A DNA stretch of 45,634 nucleotides, taken from the NCBI RefSeq assembly GCF_002091635.1, contig NZ_BDAC01000035.1, positions 1-45,634 of the forward strand, read 5' to 3'. A program made the translations under genes and the position numbers. The notes beneath the pieces are model-generated. The model worked only from the letters and a program-made list of their open reading frames with translations. It was not told the origin of the DNA and did not search any database. The stretch comes from Pseudomonas indica NBRC 103045 (GTDB lineage: Bacteria > Pseudomonadota > Gammaproteobacteria > Pseudomonadales > Pseudomonadaceae). Positions 1-8,054 of this stretch are shown piece after piece (position 1 is the first letter of the stretch; each line of letters begins with the position of its first letter).

Positions 1-1854
1 CTGTCCGGCCTTGAGGTGGATTTCCTGGCCGACCTTGGTCAGTTGGGCGATGCCCACCTTGATGTGCTGGCTCTGGCCGAGGGTGAGGTGGTCGTCGGGT
101 TTGACTTCCGCCTTGCGGTCGGCGAACACGGTGAGGTGTTCCTCGGCGCGGAACTCGCTGTAGCTGTTGGCCTCGACGGTGTCGTGACGTTCGTGGCCGA
201 CGCGGATGGTCTGGTCGTTCTCGATATTCTCGTCCCAGTCTTTCTGGGCATGGATGAAAATCTGCTCCTGGCCCTTCTTGTCCTCGATGCGCAGCTCGTT
301 ATAGCCCCCGCCACCGGGTGTGCTGAGGGTCTTGAAGACGGTGCGGGTCTTGTTCGCCGGCAGGTCGTAGGGAACCTGGTTTTCCTTGTGGTAGAGGCAG
401 CCGGTGATCAAGGGCTGGTCCGGGTCGGCTTCGAGGAAGGTGACGAGCACTTCCATGCCGATGCGCGGGATGGCGACGCCGCCGTAGCGGTCACCGGCCC
501 AACTGCTGGAGACGCGCAGCCAGCAACTGGTGTGTTCGTTGAGTTCGCCGTGGCGGTCCCAGTGGAACTGGACTTTCACGCGGCCGTATGGATCGCAGTG
601 GATTTCTTCGCCGGGTGGGCCGGTGACCACGGCGGTCTGGCTGCCGAGAATCTGGGGCTTGGGGTGCTTCAGCGCCGGGCGGAAGTGGATGTCCCAGGGG
701 GTGGCGGTGAAGTGGTTGCGGTAGCCTTGGGTGAAGTCTGCGCCGGGGGTTGGCCCTGTTCGGGTGGTTGAGTCCGCCCCCTCACCCCAGCCCTCTCCCC
801 AGAGGGGCGAGGGAGCCGAACCGAGTGGGTTCGAGGACGTGATGCTCTCTTCCAGCACTTGCGGTTGTTTGCCGTGGTGGTGGACAGCGGTGAGCAGCCA
901 GAGGTCGTTCCAGTCCCGGTGAGGGTGGTCGGAGATTTCCAGGAAGTGGCCGCTGACCAGTTTCGGCTGGTCGCTGTCGCCTTCGGCGAGCTGGTAGTCG
1001 GTGCGGTGGCGTTCGAGGGCGCGCTTGGCCAGGTGCTTGCCACGGGTGCGGTCGGTGAAGCGGCCGGGGTAGTCGTAGTCCTCGAGGTCGGGCTCGGGGT
1101 GGGCGTCGGCCTCGCGGGTTGGTTTGTAGGCGGCCTCCATCTGCACGTGGGGCTGCTCGAAATCGTAGTCGCGGCGGGTGACGCGGCTGGTCCGCGCTTC
1201 CACGCGCAGGCCGAAGCGCTTGATCACCGGCTCGTCGGCCACCAGGCCGCTGTCCTGGATGTAGGCGGTGGGCTGGCCGAGCTTGGGGAAGGCGGTCTGG
1301 TCGTCGCCGAAGACGAGGACGTGGCCTTCCGGCGAGTGCTCGAAGTGGTAGTGGATGCCTTCCTCTTCGCACAGGCGCTGGATGAAGTGCAGGTCGGTCT
1401 CGTCGTACTGCACGCAGTAGTCGCGTTGAGGGTAGACAGTCGGGCCGAGTTGGAAGCGGTAGGCGTTGCCCAGAATGCCGTGTTCCTGCAGGACGATGGC
1501 GACGATCTGCGGCACGGTGAGGTGCTGGAAGATGCGCTGGTCGGTGCAGTGGGCGAGGTAGGCCAGTTGCGGCACCAGGCGCAGGCGGTAGCGGGTCAGG
1601 CGCTTGCCGGATTCGCCCTGGGCGACGCGATGGATCAGCCCATGCACGCCGAGCCCGTCCGGGGTGAAGGCGAGGAAGGCGGGCCGATGCAGCAGGCTTT
1701 CCAGGTCGAGGTCGGGCTTTTCGCTGACCAGTTCGAGGTCGAAGCGGTAGGGCGTGCTGATGGCCTCTTTGCCCCGGAATTCGAGCACTTGCAGGTCGTG
1801 TTCGAGACCGTCGATGACGAGGCTGAAGTGGGTTTCGTTGGCGGGATTGAACAT
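1..1854 (-). CDS. vgrG: VgrG/TssI spike protein, 3' end outside window
   Basis: This is the trimeric spike that sits under PAAR on the Hcp tube and is ejected by the T6SS. The frame is open from the ATG at 1854 to base 1, giving 618 residues with no stop, so the C-terminus lies beyond the window. The N-terminal gp27-like part begins MFNPANETHFSL and contains CVQYDETDLHFIQRL, typical of VgrG. The gp5-like OB part follows residue 370 (GYRNHFTATPWD, then QTAVVTGPPGEEIHCDPYGR and VKVQFHWDRHG), and a beta-needle region begins near 500 (QEIFIHAQKDWDE). Residues about 343-371 are an in-frame insertion made by a palindromic repeat (separate entry). It lies 21 bp after stk1 and is probably the end of the T6SS operon. 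Any C-terminal effector extension cannot be judged. Confidence 0.93.
   Translation of the reverse strand, partial: MFNPANETHFSLVIDGLEHDLQVLEFRGKEAISTPYRFDLELVSEKPDLDLESLLHRPAFLAFTPDGLGVHGLIHRVAQGESGKRLTRYRLRLVPQLAYLAHCTDQRIFQHLTVPQIVAIVLQEHGILGNAYRFQLGPTVYPQRDYCVQYDETDLHFIQRLCEEEGIHYHFEHSPEGHVLVFGDDQTAFPKLGQPTAYIQDSGLVADEPVIKRFGLRVEARTSRVTRRDYDFEQPHVQMEAAYKPTREADAHPEPDLEDYDYPGRFTDRTRGKHLAKRALERHRTDYQLAEGDSDQPKLVSGHFLEISDHPHRDWNDLWLLTAVHHHGKQPQVLEESITSSNPLGSAPSPLWGEGWGEGADSTTRTGPTPGADFTQGYRNHFTATPWDIHFRPALKHPKPQILGSQTAVVTGPPGEEIHCDPYGRVKVQFHWDRHGELNEHTSCWLRVSSSWAGDRYGGVAIPRIGMEVLVTFLEADPDQPLITGCLYHKENQVPYDLPANKTRTVFKTLSTPGGGGYNELRIEDKKGQEQIFIHAQKDWDENIENDQTIRVGHERHDTVEANSYSEFRAEEHLTVFADRKAEVKPDDHLTLGQSQHIKVGIAQLTKVGQEIHLKAGQ
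769..835. repeat. Palindromic repeat inside vgrG, translated in frame
   Basis: The plus-strand core at 781-816 contains CCCTCTCCCC followed by GAGGGGCGAGGG, an imperfect inverted repeat. Nearly the same sequence occurs between genes at 30965-31012 and, inverted, at 31088-31130. Here it is read through on the minus strand as SAPSPLWGEGWGEGADS within VgrG, with no stop or frameshift. The same peptide would be encoded antisense by the intergenic copy. Its presence in both coding and non-coding DNA indicates a mobile or dispersed element, not a conserved VgrG feature. Confidence 0.85.
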
Positions 1855-1875
1855 GGCGGTTTCCTTGTCCTCGTC

Positions 1876-2877
1876 TCATCCATTGGTACGCCGCAGCAAC
1901 CGCTGCAGCAGCCCCGGTGCGGGGCGGCGGAAAGCGTCCAGCAGGCCGGCGGCGTCTATGTCGCGCCGTGCTTCGTCGAACGCCAGGGCGGTGCGCAGCG
2001 CCGGCCAGCAGTGCGCCGGCAGGTTCGCCGGGCGCTGCAGTTCGCGGTCCAGTTCCATCGCCTTGGCCTGCTTGGCGCTGAGGCGGCGGAACGGGTGGCT
2101 GCCGCTGCTCAGTTCGTAGATCACGCAGGCCAGTGCGTAGACGTCGGCGGCGGCGGTGAGCGGCGCGCCTTCCAGCAGTTCCAGGGCGGCATAGCGCGGC
2201 GTCCAGGCGGCGAAACGGCTGCGGCACAGGCGCGGCAGGCCGGGCAGCACGCCGTCGAGCGGCTGGCCGAGACCATAGTCGAACAGCCGCAGGCCGTCGT
2301 CGGCGAGCATCACATTGCTGGGTTTGAGATCGCCGTGCAGCACGCCGAGGCTGTGGGAGTAGGCCAGGGCCTCCAGCAGCGGGATGACGATCTCGCTCAG
2401 CGCCTGCCAGGGCAGGCCCCCGGGGCGCTCGCTGAGCAACTGGTCGAGGGTGGGGCCCTTGAGCAGTTCGAGGGTGATGAAGGCGCGCTGGCAGGCGGTG
2501 TCCACCTCGAAGCCGAACAGGCGCACCACGTGCCGGTGGCTGAGCCGTGCGGTGAGGGCGAATTCGCTGTAGAGCAGGGCGTTGGCGTCGGGGTATTCGG
2601 CGAAGTCTTCGCTGAGGGTTTTCAGCGCCACGTAGGGCTCCGGGTCGCCGAACTGCTCGCGCAGCAGGTCGCGCGCACGGTATACCGCGCCCATGCCGCC
2701 GACGCCGAGCAGGCGTTCGATTCGGTAGCGCCCGCCGAGCACCTCCGGCAGTTCGCCGGGGGCGGTGCGGGGCGTCTCTGGCTCCGCCCGTGCGACCGGT
2801 TTGTCGACGGCGCTGGCGGCGAAGGCGAAGTAGGTCAGGTCGGAGGCTTCCGCGGAAGCCAGCAAGGGATCGCTCAT
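1876..2877 (-). CDS. stk1: T6SS-associated Ser/Thr protein kinase Stk1
   Basis: This is a predicted 333-residue Hanks-type kinase, probably cytosolic because no membrane segment is visible. After a 45-residue leader the kinase fold begins with RYRIERLLGVGGMGAVYRA (glycine loop). It continues with VALK (ATP-binding lysine), LHGDLKPSNVM (catalytic loop, HGD in place of HRD), LFDYGLG (metal loop, DYG in place of DFG) and DVYALACVIYEL. It lacks the transmembrane and periplasmic parts of the H1 kinase PpkA and matches the short Stk1 kinase of HSI-II in length and place. The gene lies 10 bp after stp1 and before vgrG. The expected substrate is a threonine in a T6SS protein recognised by Fha2; TssL is a candidate. 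The role is inferred from family and context. Confidence 0.93.
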   Translation of the reverse strand: MSDPLLASAEASDLTYFAFAASAVDKPVARAEPETPRTAPGELPEVLGGRYRIERLLGVGGMGAVYRARDLLREQFGDPEPYVALKTLSEDFAEYPDANALLYSEFALTARLSHRHVVRLFGFEVDTACQRAFITLELLKGPTLDQLLSERPGGLPWQALSEIVIPLLEALAYSHSLGVLHGDLKPSNVMLADDGLRLFDYGLGQPLDGVLPGLPRLCRSRFAAWTPRYAALELLEGAPLTAAADVYALACVIYELSSGSHPFRRLSAKQAKAMELDRELQRPANLPAHCWPALRTALAFDEARRDIDAAGLLDAFRRPAPGLLQRLLRRTNG

Positions 2878-2887
2878 CCGGGTTCTC

Positions 2888-3619
2888 TCATCGGCGGATC
2901 ACCACCGCGCTGAGGTTGTCGCGGGCCGGGCCGTCCAGCGCCAGGTCGAACAGGCGCTGCAACGCCATGCCGGTGGACGGCAGGTTGAGGGCGGCGCCGA
3001 GGGCGTCCGGCGACAGGCTCTGGTAGAGGCCATCGCTGCACAGCAGCAGGGTGTCGCCGGGGTAGGTGTCGAATTCGAGGATGTCCAGCACCAGGTGCTC
3101 GCTGGCGCCCACCGCGCGGGTCAGTGCGTGGGCGGCGGGATGGCGCGCCGCTTCTTCGGGGCTGAGCTGGTTCTCGTCGATCAACTGCTGGACCAGCGAG
3201 TGGTCGCGCGAGAGCTGGTAGAGCCGGCCGCGCCGCCAGAGATAGCAGCGGCTGTCGCCGGCCCAGATGCAGGCGGCGCGCTCGTTGTCCGTCAGCAGGG
3301 CGACCACGGTGCTGCCGATCACCGGGTCGGGGCGTTCGGCCGTCACCGTGAGTTCCTGGCCGAGCCGGCGGTTGAGGTGGTGCAGGCACTGGCGTACCCG
3401 CCCGACACGCTCTTCCAGCCCGCCTTCGGCCGGCAGCTCGGCGAGATTCTCGACGATCAGCCGGCTGGCCAGGGCGCCGTTCTGGTGACCGCCCATGCCG
3501 TCGGCGACCACCCACAGGCCCTGGTCGGGCAGGTCGAGGAAGGCGTCTTCGTTGCCCGCACGGACCTTGCCGATGTCCGTGCGTGCAGCGCTACGCCAAG
3601 GGCTGACACTGATCTCCAT
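2888..3619 (-). CDS. stp1: PP2C-family Ser/Thr phosphatase Stp1
   Basis: A 243-residue PPM/PP2C phosphatase expected to reverse Stk1 phosphorylation. All metal-binding PP2C motifs are visible: RAGNEDAF near residue 21, WVVADGMGGH near 36, GSTVVALL, IWAGDSRCYLWR, LSRDHSLVQQL, LTRAVG, LLLCSDGL and ARDNLSAVVI at the C-terminus. The start at 3619 (MEISVSPW) overlaps the tssM stop by one base in TGATG, implying translational coupling. A longer open frame to 3889 is antisense-like read-in within tssM and was not used. The kinase-phosphatase pair directly after tssM is the HSI-II arrangement. Confidence 0.95.
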   Translation of the reverse strand: MEISVSPWRSAARTDIGKVRAGNEDAFLDLPDQGLWVVADGMGGHQNGALASRLIVENLAELPAEGGLEERVGRVRQCLHHLNRRLGQELTVTAERPDPVIGSTVVALLTDNERAACIWAGDSRCYLWRRGRLYQLSRDHSLVQQLIDENQLSPEEAARHPAAHALTRAVGASEHLVLDILEFDTYPGDTLLLCSDGLYQSLSPDALGAALNLPSTGMALQRLFDLALDGPARDNLSAVVIRR

Positions 3620-6600
3620 CAGAGCGTCGCCGGCAGTTTGAAGTCGCGCAGCAGGGCGATGTCGAACGGGTTCGGCGAGCGCTGGCTGTGCAGCAGGTAG
3701 TTGGCGCGCAGGCCGCCGAGGTCCGCTTTGAGAATCAGCACGTCGCGGCCGCTGTGGTAGTCCACCTGCATCAGGTCGAGCAGGCGGAACAGCGACCAGG
3801 GGCCGGTGTTCTTCTCGATGCCCACTTTGCGTCCGCCCAGTTCTTCCACCACCAGGCTGGTGCGTCCGTCGCTGCCTTCGGCGGGCCAACGGAACGCGGT
3901 CTGCACGATGGGGCCGTGGCGGTATTCCAGCTGCTGGTCGCCGAAGCGGAAGTCGGCGCGGCCGAGGCTGGAGTCCAGCGAGTAGGGTTCGAGCTTGAAC
4001 AGCACCAGCGGCTCGTTCGGGTTCTCGGCGAAGAAGCTGCGGCGGATGGTTTGCGCGTGGCTCATCTGGGCGAGGAACTCGCGCGACAGCGGCAGGCCGC
4101 GGCCGTCGACCCGGCGCAACTGGTATTCGCCGGCGCTGCCGCTGACGAAGGGCTTCAGGTAGCGGTCGAAGAAGCTGTCGGCGACCCCCTGGGCCTTGAA
4201 GAACTCGCGGAAGTCGGCGATCGCCACGTCGCTCGCGCTGTGGGCGCTGAACGGATAGCGTTGGCGCAGGGAGCTTTTATAGAAGGCGTACAGCTCGCTC
4301 TGGTAGCGCTGGTTCAGGTAGTGGTAGGCGTCGTTGAGCACCAGCATCCAGCTGTCTTCGGCGAGCAGGCCGAGCCAGTTGCCGACCGGCTGCGGCAGGC
4401 GCGCGGCGCTGCTGCGCAACTGGTTGATGGCGTCGCGCTGGCCGCCCATGCGGGCCTTGGCCAGTTCGAAGGCGGCCTGGTCCGGCGCGCTGGCGTGGGC
4501 GAGGCCGGCCAGTTGCAGTTGCAGGGCGTCGAGGGCCTGCAGGGTCGGCGCCAGTTCGGCGGAGGCACCGCCGTTGTCGTCGAGCAGGCGGTGCAGCGGT
4601 TCGAAGCGACGCTCCAGGGTCTTGCGTGCGGTGTCGGGGACGTTCTTCGCCAGGGCGGCCTGGGCCTGTTCGGCGGCGGCGCTGGCCAGTTTGGCGGCCT
4701 TGCCGAGCTTGCCCTTGGCGCCTTCCAGCGCACCGGCGGCTTCGCCGGCGCTGCCCGCGGCTTCGGCCAGACCGGCGAAGCGGGTGTTGTCGCGGATTTC
4801 CACCAGCAGTTGCAGCAGCGGCGAGTTGGCCGCGGTCAGCCCGGTCAGTTGCAGGGCGCCCTGGGCCGCGTTGCCGATGGGCTCCAGCGCCAGTTGCGAC
4901 AGGGCTTCGCCCCAGTAGTTGGCGTAGTCGCGGAAGTACAGCTGCTCCATCTCCACCATCAGGCGGCCGAGGTCATTGGCGCTGAGGCTGTCGCCTTCGC
5001 CCAGCACCCAGTTGTCGCGCAGGATCTCGCGCACCAGGTCGGCACCCTGGGCAACGTAGAATTTCTGGTAGCCGTTCTGGGTGTAGAAGCCGGGGATGGC
5101 GTAGTCGGCGCCGACGAACAGTGCGCCTTGCGGGCCAAGGCGCTGGCTCAGGCGGTAGTCCGGCAGGCTGCGGGCCTGGTCGCGGAGCATGCGGTAGACC
5201 ACGTTGGCCAGCGATTCGCTGCGCAGCACCTGGCGCGCCTGGGCGACCAGCGGGGCGTTGAGCGGGTAGGGCGTGAAGGACTCGCCGAGCAGGCGGTCGA
5301 AGTGGCTGTTCAGGCCGTTCTGCGCCACCGCGTTGCCGGCATAGCGCAGGGACCAGTCGGCGGCCAGCCATTCCTTGAGGAAGCCCGCGTCGCGGCGCTC
5401 TTCCAGGTTCAGCATGAGGTAGGCGCGCAGACTGCCGAGCAGGCGCTCACGGTCGTTCAGGTTGGCGCGGATCTGCGCTTCGAGCTGCCGGCCGACGCGG
5501 GTCAGGAGCAGTTCTTCCAGTTGCCGGCGGTAAGCCTGGTGGACGGTCGGATCGACCTGCTCGCCCTGGTAGAAACCGCCGCGCTGCAAGTAGGAGACGT
5601 CGGCCTTGGGCGGGAAGACCTGGGTCGCGGCGTAGCTGTTGTCCAGGGCCTTGAGGGTTTGCAGGGCATCGTCCTGCGGGTCGATCGCCTGGCGCTCGCG
5701 GCCGAGCTTCTGGGCGATGTCGCGCAGTTGTTCGAGGCGGTCGTGGTTGGCCGAGAAGCCGTTGGCCCAGAACAGGCCGAACAGCACCAGGCAGGCGAAG
5801 GCACCGGCATAGAGGGCGCGCTGGCCCCAGTCGATGCGGCGGACTTCCTTCTGGTCCAGCCCGGCGAGGTCGGCCTCGGGGAAGATCACCCGGCTCAGCA
5901 GATGGTTGATGAAGCGGGCACGGCCGGCGCGCAGCATGGGCAGGGCCTTGGTGGCGAAACCGCCCAGGTTGTCGCCGAGGGCGGCGGTTTCCTCGTCGAG
6001 CGCCTTGGTGAGGTAGGGCGCGGTGGTCAGGTAGAAGCCGCGCAGCTGGCTTTCCTGCTGGTAGCGGTTGCCGGCGAAGGCCAGTTCGATGAACAGGCAC
6101 AGGGATTCGCCGATCTTCCCGAGCTGGTGCGGGAAGTCGAGGATGCGGCCACGGCGCTGGGTGTCGCGCTCCTGGTGCATGCGCAGGATGACCTGGCTGT
6201 TCAGGCGGCGCAGCAGCTCTTCGAACTCCTGGCGCACCACGCCGGCGTCGGTGCCGTTCTGTTCCTTGCGGAAGCTGACGCCGAGCACCTGGTCGCTCTC
6301 CTCGCGGGAAAGCTGGTCGAAGAATTCGTCGAAGCCGAGCAACTGGTCGGCCTTGCTCATCACCAGGTAGACCGGCACGTCGGCGCCGAGGCGCTGGCGG
6401 ATTTCCTGGAGGCGCTGGCGGACCTGGCGGGCCAGGGTTTCCTGTTCGGCTTCGGTACTGTGGCGCAGCGTGTCCACCGGGATGTTCACCAGCACGCCGT
6501 TGAGCGGACGGGTCCGGCGACGGCGCAGCAGGCCGAGCAGGGTGTCCCAGGCGCGGCCGTCGACCTGCGCGTCGGGTTGGGTCAGGTAGCGGCCGGCGGT

Positions 6601-7161
6601 ATCGATCAGCACCGCGTGGTCGGCGAAGTACCAGTCGGCGTAGCGGGTGCCCGAGACGTCCTTGGTCAGGCGCTCGTTGGTACCGCGGTTGAGCGGGAAG
6701 TCCAGGCCGGAGAAATCCAGCAGGCTGGTCTTGCCGCTCTTCGCCGGGCCGATCACCAGGTACCAGGGCAGCTCGTTGCGCCAGCGTTCGCTGCGGCCAC
6801 GGTAGAGGCTGGAACTGCGCAGAGTGACCAGAGCGTCCTTGAAGCGGCGGGTGAGGATGCTCTGTTCTTCAGTGATCAGACCCTCGCGGCGCAGGCGCTC
6901 CTGGGCCTCCTCGTCGCTGGCCTCGGCCTGCTTGCGGCGGGTGGCGCGCCAGCTGGTGAAGACGATGAACAGGCCCCAGGCCAGGCACAGCGCGGCGATG
7001 GTCAGCAGGCGGCTGGTCGGGGATTCCCAGAATTTGTAGTCGTTGACCGCGAACAGCGGGCCGACGAACCAGATCAGCAGCGACAGTACCAGCAGCAGGC
7101 ACAGGCTCCAGACCCAGGTCTTGCGGAAAAAGGCGGCAAGCTTGCCGAAGAAATCCTTCAT
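3619..7161 (-). CDS. tssM: TssM / IcmF2 T6SS inner-membrane complex protein
   Basis: A 1180-residue IcmF-family protein that forms the envelope-spanning T6SS complex with TssL and TssJ. Two N-terminal membrane helices (about 16-36 and 50-68) precede a cytoplasmic NTPase region with a complete Walker A, GPAKSGKTSLL near residue 138, and a Walker-B-like VLIDTAGRY. Not all IcmF proteins keep this site. A further helix follows near residue 445 (LYAGAFACLVLFGLFWANGF), and the rest is the large periplasmic part that contacts TssJ. The ribosome site AGGACG lies 8 bp before the ATG. The gene is 15 bp downstream of tssL and coupled to stp1. Confidence 0.97.
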   Translation of the reverse strand: MKDFFGKLAAFFRKTWVWSLCLLLVLSLLIWFVGPLFAVNDYKFWESPTSRLLTIAALCLAWGLFIVFTSWRATRRKQAEASDEEAQERLRREGLITEEQSILTRRFKDALVTLRSSSLYRGRSERWRNELPWYLVIGPAKSGKTSLLDFSGLDFPLNRGTNERLTKDVSGTRYADWYFADHAVLIDTAGRYLTQPDAQVDGRAWDTLLGLLRRRRTRPLNGVLVNIPVDTLRHSTEAEQETLARQVRQRLQEIRQRLGADVPVYLVMSKADQLLGFDEFFDQLSREESDQVLGVSFRKEQNGTDAGVVRQEFEELLRRLNSQVILRMHQERDTQRRGRILDFPHQLGKIGESLCLFIELAFAGNRYQQESQLRGFYLTTAPYLTKALDEETAALGDNLGGFATKALPMLRAGRARFINHLLSRVIFPEADLAGLDQKEVRRIDWGQRALYAGAFACLVLFGLFWANGFSANHDRLEQLRDIAQKLGRERQAIDPQDDALQTLKALDNSYAATQVFPPKADVSYLQRGGFYQGEQVDPTVHQAYRRQLEELLLTRVGRQLEAQIRANLNDRERLLGSLRAYLMLNLEERRDAGFLKEWLAADWSLRYAGNAVAQNGLNSHFDRLLGESFTPYPLNAPLVAQARQVLRSESLANVVYRMLRDQARSLPDYRLSQRLGPQGALFVGADYAIPGFYTQNGYQKFYVAQGADLVREILRDNWVLGEGDSLSANDLGRLMVEMEQLYFRDYANYWGEALSQLALEPIGNAAQGALQLTGLTAANSPLLQLLVEIRDNTRFAGLAEAAGSAGEAAGALEGAKGKLGKAAKLASAAAEQAQAALAKNVPDTARKTLERRFEPLHRLLDDNGGASAELAPTLQALDALQLQLAGLAHASAPDQAAFELAKARMGGQRDAINQLRSSAARLPQPVGNWLGLLAEDSWMLVLNDAYHYLNQRYQSELYAFYKSSLRQRYPFSAHSASDVAIADFREFFKAQGVADSFFDRYLKPFVSGSAGEYQLRRVDGRGLPLSREFLAQMSHAQTIRRSFFAENPNEPLVLFKLEPYSLDSSLGRADFRFGDQQLEYRHGPIVQTAFRWPAEGSDGRTSLVVEELGGRKVGIEKNTGPWSLFRLLDLMQVDYHSGRDVLILKADLGGLRANYLLHSQRSPNPFDIALLRDFKLPATL

Positions 7162-7176
7162 GGCGTTACGTCCTAG

Positions 7177-8052
7177 TTACGGCTGTTGCTCGACCTGGGT
7201 GGTCGGGTCGACGGGCTGGTACGGTTGCAGAACGGTGTCGCGCTGCTGGTCGAGGACCCAGGCGAAGCCGGCGTACATCACGCCCAGGCAGACCAGGGTG
7301 AACAGGGCGACCAGCCACCAGGGCACGATGCGCACCAGGCGCCGGCGGGTGTCCTTCAGGCCCTGCCAGTGCGGCGAGACCTCGCGCGGAACGTCGCCGC
7401 GCAACTGGCGGATCTGCCGGTAGAGACTGTCGCGCACCGCTTCCAGTTCGAGCATGCCGCGCGGCTGTACGCGGTACTTGCCCTCGAAGCCCAGGGACAG
7501 GCAGAGGTACATCAGCTCCAGCATCGGCAGGTGCTTGACCGGGTTGCGCGAGAGGCGTTCGAGCAACTGGAAGAACTTTTCGCCGCCGAAGGTTTCGTTG
7601 TGGAAGCTCGACAGCAGGCTCATCTGCGACCAGGCGCTCTCGTTGCCCCAGGGGGTGGTGACCACCGCTTCGTCGACCACGGTGCAGAGCACGTAGCGCG
7701 CGGCCATGACCTGACTGCTCTCGGCGCCGTCGTGCAGGGCGTGGTGCTCGAACAGCTTGATGGCGCTGCTCAGGCTCGCGTTGAGGGCGCGCAGATCCTC
7801 GGTCTCCTGGCTGTGCTTGAGCCGCACCACTTCCGACAGCAGCGGGGCGGCGGCGGCCACCAGCGGGTTGAGGCTGATGTTGAAGGTTTCCGCCGGGCGC
7901 AGGCGGGCGGCGTAGATCATGCGCTCTTCCAACTGCTCGAACTTCGGCGCGGCGGCGAAATCGGTCAGTGGGCTCTGCGCCGGAGCATCGCCCTTGCGGT
8001 TGAGGATGACCGTCTTGTCATCCTGGCCGTATTCCATTTCCTTGGTGGTCAT
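7177..8052 (-). CDS. tssL: TssL / DotU2 T6SS inner-membrane protein
   Basis: A 291-residue DotU-family protein: a cytoplasmic domain followed by one C-terminal membrane helix (about 246-268, WWLVALFTLVCLGVMYAGFA) and a short periplasmic tail. There is no fused peptidoglycan-binding OmpA-like domain. Family motifs include YVLCTVVDEAVVTTPWG and FGGEKFFQLLERL. The start at 8052 has AGGAA at good spacing. The N-terminus reads QDDKTVILNRKG with the threonine at residue 14. In Agrobacterium the TssL threonine phosphorylated by PpkA and bound by Fha is, as I recall, also Thr14, so this may be the Stk1/Fha2 switch. The gene sits 2 bp after tssK. Confidence 0.96.
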   Translation of the reverse strand: MTTKEMEYGQDDKTVILNRKGDAPAQSPLTDFAAAPKFEQLEERMIYAARLRPAETFNISLNPLVAAAAPLLSEVVRLKHSQETEDLRALNASLSSAIKLFEHHALHDGAESSQVMAARYVLCTVVDEAVVTTPWGNESAWSQMSLLSSFHNETFGGEKFFQLLERLSRNPVKHLPMLELMYLCLSLGFEGKYRVQPRGMLELEAVRDSLYRQIRQLRGDVPREVSPHWQGLKDTRRRLVRIVPWWLVALFTLVCLGVMYAGFAWVLDQQRDTVLQPYQPVDPTTQVEQQP

Positions 8053-8054
8053 AG

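Noticed and set aside
782-2227. 481-residue minus-strand frame overlapping vgrG and stk1
   Set aside because: Out of frame with both real genes; Arg/Pro-rich low-complexity translation.
3688-7176. 1162-residue plus-strand open frame opposite tssM
   Set aside because: It is the antisense shadow of a GC-rich gene. Its product is Val/Gln/Glu/Ala-rich with no domain, while the minus strand encodes full TssM.
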